Of a DNA stretch of 60,634 bases, positions 8,360-17,483 are shown in pieces; position 1 is the first letter of the stretch; each line of letters opens with the position of its first letter. Location of the stretch: contig JALHMM010000030.1 in NCBI GenBank assembly GCA_022844045.1, positions 1-60,634 of the forward strand. Direction: 5' to 3'. Position numbers and translations under genes: made by a program. This DNA is from Reyranellaceae bacterium. GTDB lineage: Bacteria > Pseudomonadota > Alphaproteobacteria > Reyranellales > Reyranellaceae. A model generated the notes under the pieces. It saw only the letters and a list, made by a program, of their open reading frames with translations, was not told where the DNA came from and did no database searches.

Positions 8360-8506
8360 GCGGCCGGCTCTCCCTCGTCTCGATGCAAGCGGCGCGCATG
8401 TTGGTGGATTTCCCGCGCGGGGTCGAGCCGCCGGGGTCCGCGCTGCGGAAGGTCTGCGTTGCACGGATGGGAGCGCCGGCGCCCTGCAGGCATCTTGAAG
8501 AAGACG

Positions 8507-8611
8507 AACCACAGAGGCACAGAGGCACAGAGAACGGCAAGACGCGCGCGAAGCGCGCAGCCTTAATCTTCTCTTCTTTGTCTTCCTCTGTGCCTCTGTG
8601 CCTCTGTGGTT
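8507..8611. repeat. Family C inverted repeat (CACAGAGG type), copy 1
   Basis: Perfect 26-bp arms at 8507-8532 and 8586-8611 (AACCACAGAGGCACAGAGG...) enclose a 53-nt loop. The arms contain an internal direct repeat of GGCACAGA. It occupies the divergent region between the thiolase and the CoxL-type gene. A second copy is at 38402-38478. Confidence 0.8.
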
Positions 8612-8742
8612 GGCCTCATGATACCGGCGGAACGCTGGCTGTCCCAGTTGACGCAATGCGGACATGCCGCAGGTTCCGATGCGCGCCGCCTGCGGTATGA
8701 TCCGTGCATCTCCTCACGCACCATCGAACCCCGGACCGACCC

Positions 8743-11097
8743 ATGAACATGCACGCGGACGCGAACCAGCTTGCCAATATGAAGTTCGCCATCGGCCAGC
8801 CGGTGACGCGCAAGGAGGACCCCACCCTGCTGCGCGGCCAGGGCCGCTACACCGACGACATCAACCTGCCGAACCAGGCCTATTGCGTGATGGTGCGCAG
8901 CCAGTATGCGCACGGGATCATCAAGAACATCGACACCTCGGCGGCGAAGGCGATGCCGGGCGTGCTGGGTGTGTGGACCGGCGCCGACCTCGACGCCGCC
9001 GGCTATGGCGCGCTGAAGACCATGATCATCGTGCCCAACCGCGACGGCACGCCGATGAAGACGCCGACGCGCCACTCGCTGGCGACGGACAAGGTGCGCT
9101 TTGTCGGCGATCCGGTGGCCTTCGTGGTCGCCGAAACTGTGGCGCAGGCCAAGGACGCGGCGGAGGCGGTCGAGGTCGACATCGACGCGCTGCCGGCGGT
9201 GACCGAGGCGCGCGCCGCGACCCAGCCTGGCGCGCCGCAGATCTTCGATGACGTGCCGGGCAACATCTGCCTCGATTTCCACGCCGGCGACGCGGCCAAG
9301 GTCGCGGAGGCCTTCGCGAAGGCGGCGCATGTCACCCGGTTGTCACTGATCAGCAACCGCATCGTCGTCAGCGCCATGGAGCCGCGCTCGGCGATCGGCC
9401 ACTACGATCCCGCGACCGATCGCTACACGTTCTATGCCGGCAACCAGGGCGCGTTCGGGATGAAGCACCAGATGGCGCAGCTGCTCAACGTGAAGCCTGA
9501 CCAGGTGCGCGTGCTGACCGGCAATGTAGGCGGTTCCTTCGGCATGAAAGGCTCGCCCTTTCCCGAATACGCCGGTCTGTTCCACGCCTCGAAGCTGCTC
9601 GATCGGCCGGTGAAGTGGACCGACGAGCGCTCCGGCAGCTTCGTCTCCGATCAGCACGGCCGCGACCACGACTTCGTGGGCGAGCTGGCGCTCGACAAGG
9701 ATGGTCGCTTTCTCGCCGTGCGCCTGACCGGCTACGCCAATGTCGGCGGCTATCTTGCCAATGTCGGGCCGCTGATGGGCTCGATGGGCGTGACGCGCAA
9801 CCTCGCCGCGGTCTATCGCACGCCGCTGATCGAGGTCTCGACCAAGGTCGCCTTCACCAACACCTCGCCGGTGGGCGCCTATCGCGGCGCCGGGCGGCCC
9901 GAGGCCAACTACTTCATGGAGCGGCTGATCACCACGGCGGCGCGCGAGATGGGCATCGACCAGGTCGAGATGCGCCGGCGCAACCACATCCGCCCCGAGG
10001 AGATGCCCTACAAGACGGCGTCGAACACGACCTACGACAGCGGCGAGTTCACGGCGTTGATGGACAAAGCGCTGAAGTTCGCCGACTGGGATGGCTTCGC
10101 CGCACGCAAGGCGGCGAGCGCGAAGAAGGGCAAGCTGCGCGGCATCGGCATCGGCGACTATCTCGAAGTCACGGCGCCGCCGACCAAGGAGATGGGCGGC
10201 ATCCGCTTCGAGGCCAATGGCGACGTCACCATCATCACCGGCACGCTCGACTACGGCCAGGGCCATGCCACGCCCTTCGCCCAGGTGCTGAGTGATCGCC
10301 TCGGCATTCCGTTCGAGAAGATTCGCCTGCTGCAGGGCGACAGCGACGAGCTGATCGCCGGCGGCGGCACCGGCGGCTCGAAGTCGATGATGGCCAGCGG
10401 TGCGGCCATCGTCGAAGCCAGCGAGAAGGTCGTCGACAACGGCAAGAAGATCGCCTCGGTCGTGCTCGAGGCGGCGGTGGCCGACATCGAGTTCCAGCGC
10501 GGCCGCTTCGCCATCGTCGGCACCGATCGCGGCATCGGCATCATGGAGCTCGCCGAACGGCTGCGCGGCGGACTGAAACTGCCGGAAGGCACGCCGGCGT
10601 CACTCGATGTGAAGCACGTGCACGAGGCGGCGCCTTCGGCCTATCCCAATGGCTGCCATGTCTGCGAGGTCGAGGTCGATCCCGAGACCGGCGTGGTCGA
10701 GGTGGTGAAGTACGCGATGGTCAACGACTTCGGCACCGTCATCAACCCGATGCTGGTGGCCGGCCAGGCGCACGGCGGCATCGTGCAGGGCATCGGCCAG
10801 GCGTTGTTCGAGCGCACGGTCTACAGCGAGGACGGCCAGTTCCTCACCGGCTCGTACACCGACTACGCCCTGCCGCGCGCGTCGGACGCGCCGTTCTTCG
10901 AGGGCGAATTCCATCCCGTGCCGGCGACGACCAACGTGCTGGGCGCCAAAGGCTGCGGCGAGGCCGGCTGCGCCGGCTCATTGCCCTCCGTCATGAACGC
11001 GCTGGTCGACGCCCTGCTGCCGCTGGGCGTCACCCACATCGACATGCCCGCCACGCCGCTGCGGGTGTGGCAGGCGATTCAGAAGGCGCGCTCGTAG
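8743..11097 (+). CDS. Molybdenum hydroxylase large subunit (xanthine dehydrogenase/CoxL form II family)
   Basis: A 784-aa molybdopterin-binding subunit of the xanthine oxidase family. The N-terminal aldehyde-oxidase a/b hammerhead begins at RKEDPTLLRGQGRYTDD. The active-site loop is AYRGAGR near residue 379, the form II signature (form I CO dehydrogenase has AYxCSFR). The catalytic glutamate is Glu740 in GCGEAG. It likely hydroxylates an aldehyde or aromatic substrate, not CO. The partners normally encoded beside it (2Fe-2S CoxS and FAD CoxM) are absent from the neighbourhood, so it is an orphan. I chose the ATG at 8743 (MNMHAD); the upstream ATG at 8704 adds a non-conserved leader. The promoter is not clear. 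Confidence 0.88.
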   Translation: MNMHADANQLANMKFAIGQPVTRKEDPTLLRGQGRYTDDINLPNQAYCVMVRSQYAHGIIKNIDTSAAKAMPGVLGVWTGADLDAAGYGALKTMIIVPNRDGTPMKTPTRHSLATDKVRFVGDPVAFVVAETVAQAKDAAEAVEVDIDALPAVTEARAATQPGAPQIFDDVPGNICLDFHAGDAAKVAEAFAKAAHVTRLSLISNRIVVSAMEPRSAIGHYDPATDRYTFYAGNQGAFGMKHQMAQLLNVKPDQVRVLTGNVGGSFGMKGSPFPEYAGLFHASKLLDRPVKWTDERSGSFVSDQHGRDHDFVGELALDKDGRFLAVRLTGYANVGGYLANVGPLMGSMGVTRNLAAVYRTPLIEVSTKVAFTNTSPVGAYRGAGRPEANYFMERLITTAAREMGIDQVEMRRRNHIRPEEMPYKTASNTTYDSGEFTALMDKALKFADWDGFAARKAASAKKGKLRGIGIGDYLEVTAPPTKEMGGIRFEANGDVTIITGTLDYGQGHATPFAQVLSDRLGIPFEKIRLLQGDSDELIAGGGTGGSKSMMASGAAIVEASEKVVDNGKKIASVVLEAAVADIEFQRGRFAIVGTDRGIGIMELAERLRGGLKLPEGTPASLDVKHVHEAAPSAYPNGCHVCEVEVDPETGVVEVVKYAMVNDFGTVINPMLVAGQAHGGIVQGIGQALFERTVYSEDGQFLTGSYTDYALPRASDAPFFEGEFHPVPATTNVLGAKGCGEAGCAGSLPSVMNALVDALLPLGVTHIDMPATPLRVWQAIQKARS

Positions 11098-11108
11098 CGC
11101 GACACCCC

Positions 11109-11134
11109 GTCATCCTGAGCGAAGCGAAGGATCT
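11109..11134. repeat. Half copy of the GTCATCC-type repeat (family D)
   Basis: GTCATCCTGAGCGAAGCGAA is followed by GGATCT. This is one arm of the palindrome seen intact at 24077-24142; the second arm is missing. A degraded family A start (CCTTCCCCCGGAGGCG) follows at about 11138. Confidence 0.6.
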
Positions 11135-11180
11135 TTCCCTTCCCCCGGAGGCGCAGGGCGATCGCATATGGAATTCCGTC

Positions 11181-11307
11181 TACCTTCCCCCGGAGGGGGA
11201 AGGTGGCGCGCGAAGCGCGACGGATGGGGGATGTTTCAACACCCTCGGTGTCCGTCTTCAAAATCCCCCTTCCGCCCTTCGGGCACCTTCCCCCTCCGGG
11301 GGAAGGA
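11181..11307. repeat. Family A palindromic repeat, copy 2
   Basis: Same end and inner blocks as the element at 6658-6781, with the centre diverged. It lies between the convergent CoxL-type gene and the NIPSNAP gene. Confidence 0.85.
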
Positions 11308-11316
11308 GAAGGAGCG

Positions 11317-11631
11317 TCAGACCTTCGGACTCCACGGCGCGGCCTTCAGGATCTTGTTCTCCTGCGAGGCCAGCATCGGGCGGATGCGGCGGCCGAAATC
11401 GACGAACTTGGGATTGGCGCGCAACGAGGTCCACTGGTGGTCGCGCGCGTCGTGGTTGGGAAACTTCCAGAGATGGACGATCTGGTGCAGCGGGCCGATA
11501 TCGCTGATGAAGTAGCCGACCAGGTTCTTGCGCCACTTCTTGAGCTGCGGCCAACCGTACTGCTCGTAGACCGCGACGACCTCGCCGGCGTGCTCTGGCT
11601 TCACGTTGTAGGTGCGCAGTTCGTAGATCAT
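11317..11631 (-). CDS. NIPSNAP family protein
   Basis: A 104-aa ferredoxin-like alpha/beta protein of the NIPSNAP family. It shows the typical opening MIYELRTYNVKPEHAGE and a HLWKFPNHDAR segment. These small proteins often accompany acyl-CoA or aromatic degradation genes; the biochemical role is unsettled. The ATG at 11631 is preferred because GGGGAG lies six bases upstream. The ATG at 11637 would directly abut the Shine-Dalgarno. It is divergent from the hotdog gene at 11713. Confidence 0.85.
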   Translation of the reverse strand: MIYELRTYNVKPEHAGEVVAVYEQYGWPQLKKWRKNLVGYFISDIGPLHQIVHLWKFPNHDARDHQWTSLRANPKFVDFGRRIRPMLASQENKILKAAPWSPKV

Positions 11632-11712
11632 CGTCATCTCCCCGTTCGCATGGCGGCGCGATCCTAGCGCCGCGATGGCGTCGCGGTCGAGGCGATGCTA
11701 CAGGCGCCGGCC

Positions 11713-12630
11713 ATGACCGACCTGATCTCCACCGCGCGCGGCTGCGTCAACACCTGGCAGTGCGACGAGAACAACCACCTCAACGTCCAGTACTTCCCGG
11801 CCTTCGCCTGGGACAGCGCGCGCCACTTGCAGGCGGCGCTCGGTCTCGGACCGCGCGCGCTCGCCGCCGCCGGGCTGAAGGTGCGCACGGTCGAGGACCA
11901 TATCCGCTATCATCGCGAACTCTTCGCCGCCGACGCCTGGGAGGTCGCCTCCGGCCCGGTCGAGATCGGCGAGTCGACGCTGGTCGCCTATCACGAGATC
12001 CGTAACCTGCTCGATGGCGGCGTCGCCGGCACGGTGCGGCAGGTGACACGCTGCGTCGACGCCAGCGGCAAGGCCGCGGCGTGGCCGTCTGATTTTCGCG
12101 CGCGTGCCGAGTCCAGACGCGTGAAGCTGCCGCCCTTCGCGCAGCCGCGCACCGCGGGCTCGCGCGGATCCCTGCCCGACCTGACGCTCGACCGCGCGGC
12201 ACCGTCGGGGCTCGTGACGATCACCCAGGGTGTGGTGCAGCCGGAGGAATGTGACGCCGACGGCGCGCTGCTGCCGCGTTTCCATTTCGGCCGCTACTCC
12301 GACGGCGCGCCGGGTTTCTGGCAGGCCATGGGCTTCGACCGCCTGCGCATGCGCGAGCGCGAGCAGGGCACCGTCGTGCTGGAATTGCGCAACGAGATCC
12401 GTCGGCCGCTGCCGGCCGGCGCGCTGACGGTGGTGATGAGCGGCATTCTGGCGGCGACCGACAAGACCATGCACATCGCCCACTTCCTGTTCGATGCCGA
12501 CAGTGGCGAGTTGGCCGCCGTGGCCGATGGCGTGGGCGTGCTGTTCGACCAGCGCGCCCGCAAGATCGCGCCCTTCACATCAGAGGACCGCGAACGCCTG
12601 GCAACCAAGATTTTGCGCCTGGCCGCATAA
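11713..12630 (+). CDS. Double-hotdog thioesterase-like protein
   Basis: A 305-aa protein that looks like two 4HBT hotdog domains in tandem. The first (about residues 5-135) has the helix motif TWQCDENNHLNVQYF, equivalent to the D-x-x-G-H-x-N motif of 4HBT thioesterases, with Asp replaced in part. The second starts near residue 165 (VQPEECDADGALLPRFHFGRY). Such proteins hydrolyse acyl-CoA or act as dehydratases. No signal peptide. The ATG at 11713 (MTDLIS) fits family starts. Product specificity is not readable. Confidence 0.75.
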   Translation: MTDLISTARGCVNTWQCDENNHLNVQYFPAFAWDSARHLQAALGLGPRALAAAGLKVRTVEDHIRYHRELFAADAWEVASGPVEIGESTLVAYHEIRNLLDGGVAGTVRQVTRCVDASGKAAAWPSDFRARAESRRVKLPPFAQPRTAGSRGSLPDLTLDRAAPSGLVTITQGVVQPEECDADGALLPRFHFGRYSDGAPGFWQAMGFDRLRMREREQGTVVLELRNEIRRPLPAGALTVVMSGILAATDKTMHIAHFLFDADSGELAAVADGVGVLFDQRARKIAPFTSEDRERLATKILRLAA

Positions 12631-12704
12631 GGCGGATTCGCTTTGCAGCGCGGGACGATTGCCCCACGATGCGGTCACAGAATTTCGGTCGAGGACTTTG
12701 CGCC

Positions 12705-13679
12705 ATGAGAAAACTTGTCCGCATCGCCGCCGCGCTCGCGGCGCTCGGCCTCGCCGCGCCCGCCGCCGCGCAGGACTGGCCGACGGCCAAGCCGATCACA
12801 ATCTACATGGGCTTCCCGCCGGGCTCCGGCGTCGACGTCGTGGCGCGCATGCTGCAGCAGCCGCTCGAGCAGTCGCTGAACGCCAAGATCGTGCTCGACT
12901 ACAAGACCGGGGCCGGCGGCAACATCGCCTCGGAGCTGGTCGCCAACGCCAAGCCCGATGGCTACACGATCCTGTTCGGCACCTCGGCGACGCATGGCGT
13001 CAATCCGGCGCTCTACAAGCGCCTGCCCTTCGACGTCGAGGCCGACTTCACGCCGATCACGCCGCTGATCGACGTGTCGAACGTGCTGACCACCAACCCT
13101 GATGTGATCGACGCCAAGACGGTGCGGGAGTTCATCGCCAAGGTGAAGGCGGCGCCCGGCAAGTACAACTACGCCTCGACCGGCAACGGCACCGGCACGC
13201 ATCTCGCTTTCGCCGAGTTCAACGCCAAAGCCGGCCTCGACATGGTGCACGTGCCCTACAAGGGCGGGCCCGAGGCGCTGCAGTCGGTGATCGCCGGCCA
13301 GACCTGCTGCATCTTCAACCAGGTGCAGACCGTGCTGACGCAATGGCGCGCCGGCAAGGTGCGGCTGCTGGGCGTGACGACCAAGACGCGCGTCGCGGCG
13401 ATCCCGGAGATCCCGACGATCGACGAGGCCGGCGTGCCGGGCTACGAGAGCTTCACCTGGTTCGCGCTGTTCGGGCCGAAGAACCTCGATCCGGCGATCG
13501 TCGAGAAGATCAACGCGGCGGTGAAGAAGGCGCTCGACGATCCGGCGCTGCAGAAGCGCCTGGCCGAGCTCGGTAACACGCCGCATTGGGAGCCGGTGGC
13601 GCAGTTCCGCCAGACCGTGAAGGCCAACCGCGCCAAGTGGGCGGAGGTCGTCAAGCAGGTCGGCGCCTCGATCGACTGA
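12705..13679 (+). CDS. Tripartite tricarboxylate transporter substrate-binding protein (Bug/TctC family)
   Basis: A 324-aa periplasmic protein with a signal peptide (MRKLVRIAAALAALGL, cleavage after AAPAAAQ or the preceding Ala). The mature start WPTAKPITIYMGFPPGSGVDVVAR is the Bug family phosphate/carboxylate loop region, and PYKGGPEALQSVIAGQ is also typical. It binds a carboxylate for a TctAB permease or senses it. No TctA or TctB is in the window. It is seven bases from the carboxyltransferase gene, so the ligand may be the acid that the next genes activate. An upstream in-frame ATG (12669) is not preceded by a signal sequence and is rejected. Confidence 0.9.
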   Translation: MRKLVRIAAALAALGLAAPAAAQDWPTAKPITIYMGFPPGSGVDVVARMLQQPLEQSLNAKIVLDYKTGAGGNIASELVANAKPDGYTILFGTSATHGVNPALYKRLPFDVEADFTPITPLIDVSNVLTTNPDVIDAKTVREFIAKVKAAPGKYNYASTGNGTGTHLAFAEFNAKAGLDMVHVPYKGGPEALQSVIAGQTCCIFNQVQTVLTQWRAGKVRLLGVTTKTRVAAIPEIPTIDEAGVPGYESFTWFALFGPKNLDPAIVEKINAAVKKALDDPALQKRLAELGNTPHWEPVAQFRQTVKANRAKWAEVVKQVGASID

Positions 13680-13686
13680 CGCCGAC

Positions 13687-15210
13687 ATGAACGACAGCGC
13701 GCCGCCGCTCAGGCCCGATCTGCGGGCGCTCCTCGAGGCCCACGCCGCGACGCTCGACGCGGCGCGGCCCAAGGCGGTGGCGCAGCAGCGCAAGCGCGGC
13801 CGCTGGACGGCGCGCGAGGCGATCGCGGCGCTCAGCGACGACGGCAGCTTCGTCGAGTATGGCGGGCTGGCGCGACCGGCCGTCCCCGACATGACCGGCG
13901 CGGCCGACGGCATCGTCATGGGCACGGCGCGCGTCGAGGGCCGGCCGGTCGACCTGCTGTTCTACGACTACACTGTTTACGCCGGCACGCAGAGCGCCAT
14001 CAACCACGTGAAGAGCAGCCGCATGTTCGAGCATGCGGAGAAGCTCAGGCTGCCGGTGATCTGCTGGCTCGACGGCGGCGGCGCGCGGCCGCACGACATG
14101 AAGGTCGAGGCGCGCGGCTCGACGCCGACCTTCGTCGTCTTCGCGCGCCTGTCGGGACTGGTGCCGACCATCGGTATCCTGCCCGGCCGCGCCTTCGCCG
14201 GACACGCCAACCTCGCGGGCATGTGCGACGTGCTGATCGCCACCCGCGATTCCTCGATGGGCATGGCCGGCCCGCCGCTGGTCGAGGCGGCGCTGGGCGT
14301 CAAGCTGACGCCGGAGGAGATCGGACCAGCCGACGTCCACTTCGCATCCGGTGTGATCGACATCCTGGTCGACGACGAGGCGCAGGCGATCGCCGCGGCC
14401 AAGAAGTATCTCGCCTATTTCTCCGGCCGTCCCACCGCCGCCGGACCCGCACCCGACACGCGCGCGCTGCGCGATCTCGTGCCGGAGAACCCGCGCCGCG
14501 CCTACAACGTGCGCAAGGCGATAGAGGGCATCGCCGATATCGGCAGCATCATGGAACTCAAGGCGGGCTACGGCCGTGCGGTCGTCACCTCGCTGGTCCG
14601 CATCGGCGGCCATCCTGTTGGCGTCATCGCCAACCAGCCGATGTTTCTCGCTGGCGCCATCGACAGCCCGGCCTCGATCAAGACCGCGCATTTCATCCAG
14701 CTCTGCGACGCCTTCGACATCCCCGTGCTGCTGCTGTGTGACACACCCGGGCTGATGGTCGGACCGGATGTCGAGAAGACCGGGCTGGTGCGCCACAGCG
14801 CGCGCGTGCTCACGGCGCTGGCCAACGCCACCATCCCCGTGATGACCGTGGTGCTGCGCAAGGCCTATGGGCTGGGCTACTACATCATGGGCTCGCAGCC
14901 GCTCAATCCCTCGATCCTGCTCGCCTGGCCGACCGCCGAGTATGGCGGCATGGGGCTGGAAGGCGCGGTGAACATCATCTACCGCCAGGAGCTCGACGCC
15001 ATCGCCGATCCCGAGCAGCGCGCCGAGACACATCGTCAGCTCACCGCGCAGCTCAAGAAGTCCAACACCGCGACCGAGGTCGCCGCCCGCTTCCTCTACG
15101 ACGACGTGATCGATCCGGCCGATACGCGCGCCATCCTGCTCAACACGCTGGCGACGTTCCCCACGCCGCCGCCGCGCACGACCCGCAAGCGCCTGATCGA
15201 GCCGCTCTGA
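13687..15210 (+). CDS. Acyl-CoA carboxylase carboxyltransferase subunit
   Basis: A 507-aa crotonase-fold carboxyltransferase similar to propionyl-/methylcrotonyl-CoA carboxylase beta chains. The N-half (KRGRWTAREAIAALSDDGSFVEYGG) and the C-half (ANQPMFLAGAIDSPASIKTAHFIQLCDAF) carry the usual acyl-CoA and biotin subsite features. It needs a biotin carboxylase/BCCP subunit, which is not encoded nearby. It must borrow a partner or work alone as a decarboxylase. It is in a tight operon with the Bug protein and the acyl-CoA ligase (9-bp gap). Confidence 0.88.
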   Translation: MNDSAPPLRPDLRALLEAHAATLDAARPKAVAQQRKRGRWTAREAIAALSDDGSFVEYGGLARPAVPDMTGAADGIVMGTARVEGRPVDLLFYDYTVYAGTQSAINHVKSSRMFEHAEKLRLPVICWLDGGGARPHDMKVEARGSTPTFVVFARLSGLVPTIGILPGRAFAGHANLAGMCDVLIATRDSSMGMAGPPLVEAALGVKLTPEEIGPADVHFASGVIDILVDDEAQAIAAAKKYLAYFSGRPTAAGPAPDTRALRDLVPENPRRAYNVRKAIEGIADIGSIMELKAGYGRAVVTSLVRIGGHPVGVIANQPMFLAGAIDSPASIKTAHFIQLCDAFDIPVLLLCDTPGLMVGPDVEKTGLVRHSARVLTALANATIPVMTVVLRKAYGLGYYIMGSQPLNPSILLAWPTAEYGGMGLEGAVNIIYRQELDAIADPEQRAETHRQLTAQLKKSNTATEVAARFLYDDVIDPADTRAILLNTLATFPTPPPRTTRKRLIEPL

Positions 15211-15219
15211 GGAGACAGC

Positions 15220-16839
15220 ATGACGCGCACTTGGCACGACACCAGGATCCCGGCGCCCGAGGCGTGTGTTCTACGGCTAGTGCTGGAGCGGCGCGCGGCC
15301 GAGACGCCAGACAAGGTCTTCGCGATCTTCGCCGACGGCACACGCTGGACCTATCGCCAGACATTGCAGATCACGCGCCAGGCGGCGCTGGGCTTTCAGC
15401 GGCTAGGCGTGCGGCAGGGCGAGCACGTGCTGTCGTGGCTGCCCAACGGGCCTGATGCGCTCCGTGTCTGGTTTGGGCTGAACTATATTGGCGCGGTCTA
15501 CGTGCCAGTGAACCTCGCCTATCGTGGCCGCATCCTCGAGCACGTCCTCGACAATTCCGACGCCGCCCTGATCGTCGCCCACGCCGATCTCCACGGTCGC
15601 CTCGCCGATATCGACCGCGCCAGGCTGAAACAGTCGGTCGTGATCGGCGCTGCTGCCGCCGCGATTCCCGGCATGACCACACACGGCGCCGAAGCCCTGT
15701 CGCCATCCGGCGAGCCCGCGCCGCTCGAGCGCGACATCCTGCCCTGGCATACGCAGACCATCATCTACACATCGGGGACGACCGGTCCGTCCAAGGGCGT
15801 GCTGACGTCGTACGTCCACCTCTACACCGCGTCGACCGAGTCGTTCTTCTTCCTCGGCGCCGACGACCGCTTCATGTTGAACCTGCCGATGTTCCATGTC
15901 GGCGGCGCCGCGCCGGCCTACGGCATGCTGCTGCTGGGCGGTTCGATCAGCGTCGTCGATGCGTTCGACACCGCCTCGTTCTGGCAGGTCGTCACGAAAA
16001 CCGAGGCGACCAGCACGGTGCTGCTGGGCGTCATGGCGACCTTCCTGGTCAAGCGCGCGCCCGGCCCCGAAGATCGCGCGCACACCTTGCGCTCGGCGAT
16101 CATGGTCCCGCTGTGCGAGGACTCGGAGGTCTTCTCCCAGCGCTTCGGCTGCGACATCTACACCGTGTTCAACATGACCGAGGTGTCCTCGCCGATCGTC
16201 TCGGGGCGCAATCCCGGTCCGCTGACCACCGCCGGCAAGCCGCGCGCCGGCGTCGAGGTGCGCATCGTCGATGAGAACGATTGCGAGGTGGCGCCGGGCG
16301 AGGCCGGCGAGCTGATCGTGCGCACCGACCGGCCCTGGGCGATGAACCACGGCTATTACAAGAACCCCGAGGCCACCGCGCGCGCCTGGCGCAACGGCTG
16401 GTTCCACACCGGCGACGCGTTCCGCGCCGACGCCGAGGGCAACTACTTCTTCGTCGACCGCATGAAGGACGCGATCCGCCGGCGCGGCGAGAACATCTCC
16501 TCGTTTGAGGTCGAGACCGAGGTCTGCGCCCATCCCGCGGTGAAGGAAGCCGCCGCCGTGGCCGTCGCCAGCGAGCACGCCGAGGACGAGGTACTGATCG
16601 CGGTGTCGCTGGCCGACGGCGCCAGCCTCGATCCCGCCGAGCTGATCCACTTTCTCGTGCCGCGCATGGCGCACTTCATGGTGCCGCGTTACGTGCGCAT
16701 CGTGCCTGAGCTGCCCAAGACGCCGACGCAGAAGGTGCAGAAGCATCTGCTGCGCAGCGACGGCATCACAGCGGATACCTGGGACCGCGAGGCCGCCGGC
16801 ATCCGCATCCGCCGCGAGAAGATCGGCCGCGTCGCATGA
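15220..16839 (+). CDS. AMP-dependent acyl-CoA synthetase (ANL superfamily)
   Basis: A 539-aa ANL ligase that adenylates a carboxylic acid and transfers it to CoA. Core motifs are the P-loop YTSGTTGPSKGV, the A5-type FNMTEVSSP, the A8 hinge DRMKDAIRRRGENISSFEVE, and a C-terminal catalytic lysine in the KTPTQKVQK tail. The overall form resembles crotonobetaine/carnitine-CoA ligases (CaiC). It overlaps the next gene by four bases (ATGA), so translation is coupled. With the upstream carboxyltransferase and Bug protein it suggests uptake, activation and carboxylation of a carboxylate. Confidence 0.9.
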   Translation: MTRTWHDTRIPAPEACVLRLVLERRAAETPDKVFAIFADGTRWTYRQTLQITRQAALGFQRLGVRQGEHVLSWLPNGPDALRVWFGLNYIGAVYVPVNLAYRGRILEHVLDNSDAALIVAHADLHGRLADIDRARLKQSVVIGAAAAAIPGMTTHGAEALSPSGEPAPLERDILPWHTQTIIYTSGTTGPSKGVLTSYVHLYTASTESFFFLGADDRFMLNLPMFHVGGAAPAYGMLLLGGSISVVDAFDTASFWQVVTKTEATSTVLLGVMATFLVKRAPGPEDRAHTLRSAIMVPLCEDSEVFSQRFGCDIYTVFNMTEVSSPIVSGRNPGPLTTAGKPRAGVEVRIVDENDCEVAPGEAGELIVRTDRPWAMNHGYYKNPEATARAWRNGWFHTGDAFRADAEGNYFFVDRMKDAIRRRGENISSFEVETEVCAHPAVKEAAAVAVASEHAEDEVLIAVSLADGASLDPAELIHFLVPRMAHFMVPRYVRIVPELPKTPTQKVQKHLLRSDGITADTWDREAAGIRIRREKIGRVA

Positions 16840-17483
16840 TCGAGCTGCCTTGCTTCTACAGCCTGTCCTCGCCCTGGGCGTATTTCATGGGCCCCAGGTT
16901 GCAGGACATCGTGCGCCGCCATCGCGTGCGCCTCGTGCTCAAGCCCTACGACTTCCAGGTTGTCGTGCCGAAGACGGGCGGCGTACCGCTGCGTACGCGC
17001 CCGCAACCACGCCGCAGCTATCACGACCTCGAGCTCGACCGCTGGCGACGGCATCTCGGCATGCCGATGGTGCTGAAGCCGAAATACTACCCGGAGGTCG
17101 TCACCGACCCGGACTGGAACAAGCGGCCGGGCTGGACGGTGATCGCCGCCCAGATGCGTGGCCTCGATGCCTTGCGCCTGAGCCACGCGCTGCTGCGTGC
17201 GTTGTGGGCGGAGGAGCGCGACACCGCGCAAGCCGATGTGCGCCGCTCCATCGCCGACGAGAACGGCCTGCCCGGCGCCGAGCTGGTGGCGGCCGAGACC
17301 AGCGAGCCCGTGCAGGCGCTCTATCGCCAGTACAGCGCGGAGGCCGAGAGACTCGGCGTGTTCGGCGCGCCGACCTTCGTTCTCGAGGGCGAGCGCTTCT
17401 GGGGCCAGGACCGACTCGACTTCCTCGACCGCGCGCTCGAGCGCATCGGCGCGCGCGACGCCGAGGGTGCCGCCGCGCAATGA
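16836..17483 (+). CDS. DsbA-fold / 2-hydroxychromene-2-carboxylate isomerase-like protein, copy 1
   Basis: A 215-aa thioredoxin-fold protein of the DsbA/HCCA-isomerase family (GST kappa-like). It starts with FYSLSSPWAYFMGPRL, the family's S-x-x-S-P-W-A-Y active-site region without a CxxC pair, so it is an isomerase-like rather than a disulfide enzyme. A conserved FGAPTFVLEGERFWGQDRLD block lies at the C-terminus. It overlaps the ligase gene and the next paralogue by four bases each. The pair probably arose by tandem duplication. Confidence 0.85.
   Translation: MIELPCFYSLSSPWAYFMGPRLQDIVRRHRVRLVLKPYDFQVVVPKTGGVPLRTRPQPRRSYHDLELDRWRRHLGMPMVLKPKYYPEVVTDPDWNKRPGWTVIAAQMRGLDALRLSHALLRALWAEERDTAQADVRRSIADENGLPGAELVAAETSEPVQALYRQYSAEAERLGVFGAPTFVLEGERFWGQDRLDFLDRALERIGARDAEGAAAQ

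Noticed and set aside
8360..8665. Upstream in-frame extension of the thiolase to 8665
   Set aside because: It would translate the 8507-8611 inverted repeat, and a good ribosome site exists at 8359.
13651..15237. A 528-codon minus-strand frame opposite the carboxyltransferase gene
   Set aside because: Low-complexity His/Arg/Gly-rich product without motifs, antisense to a well-supported gene.
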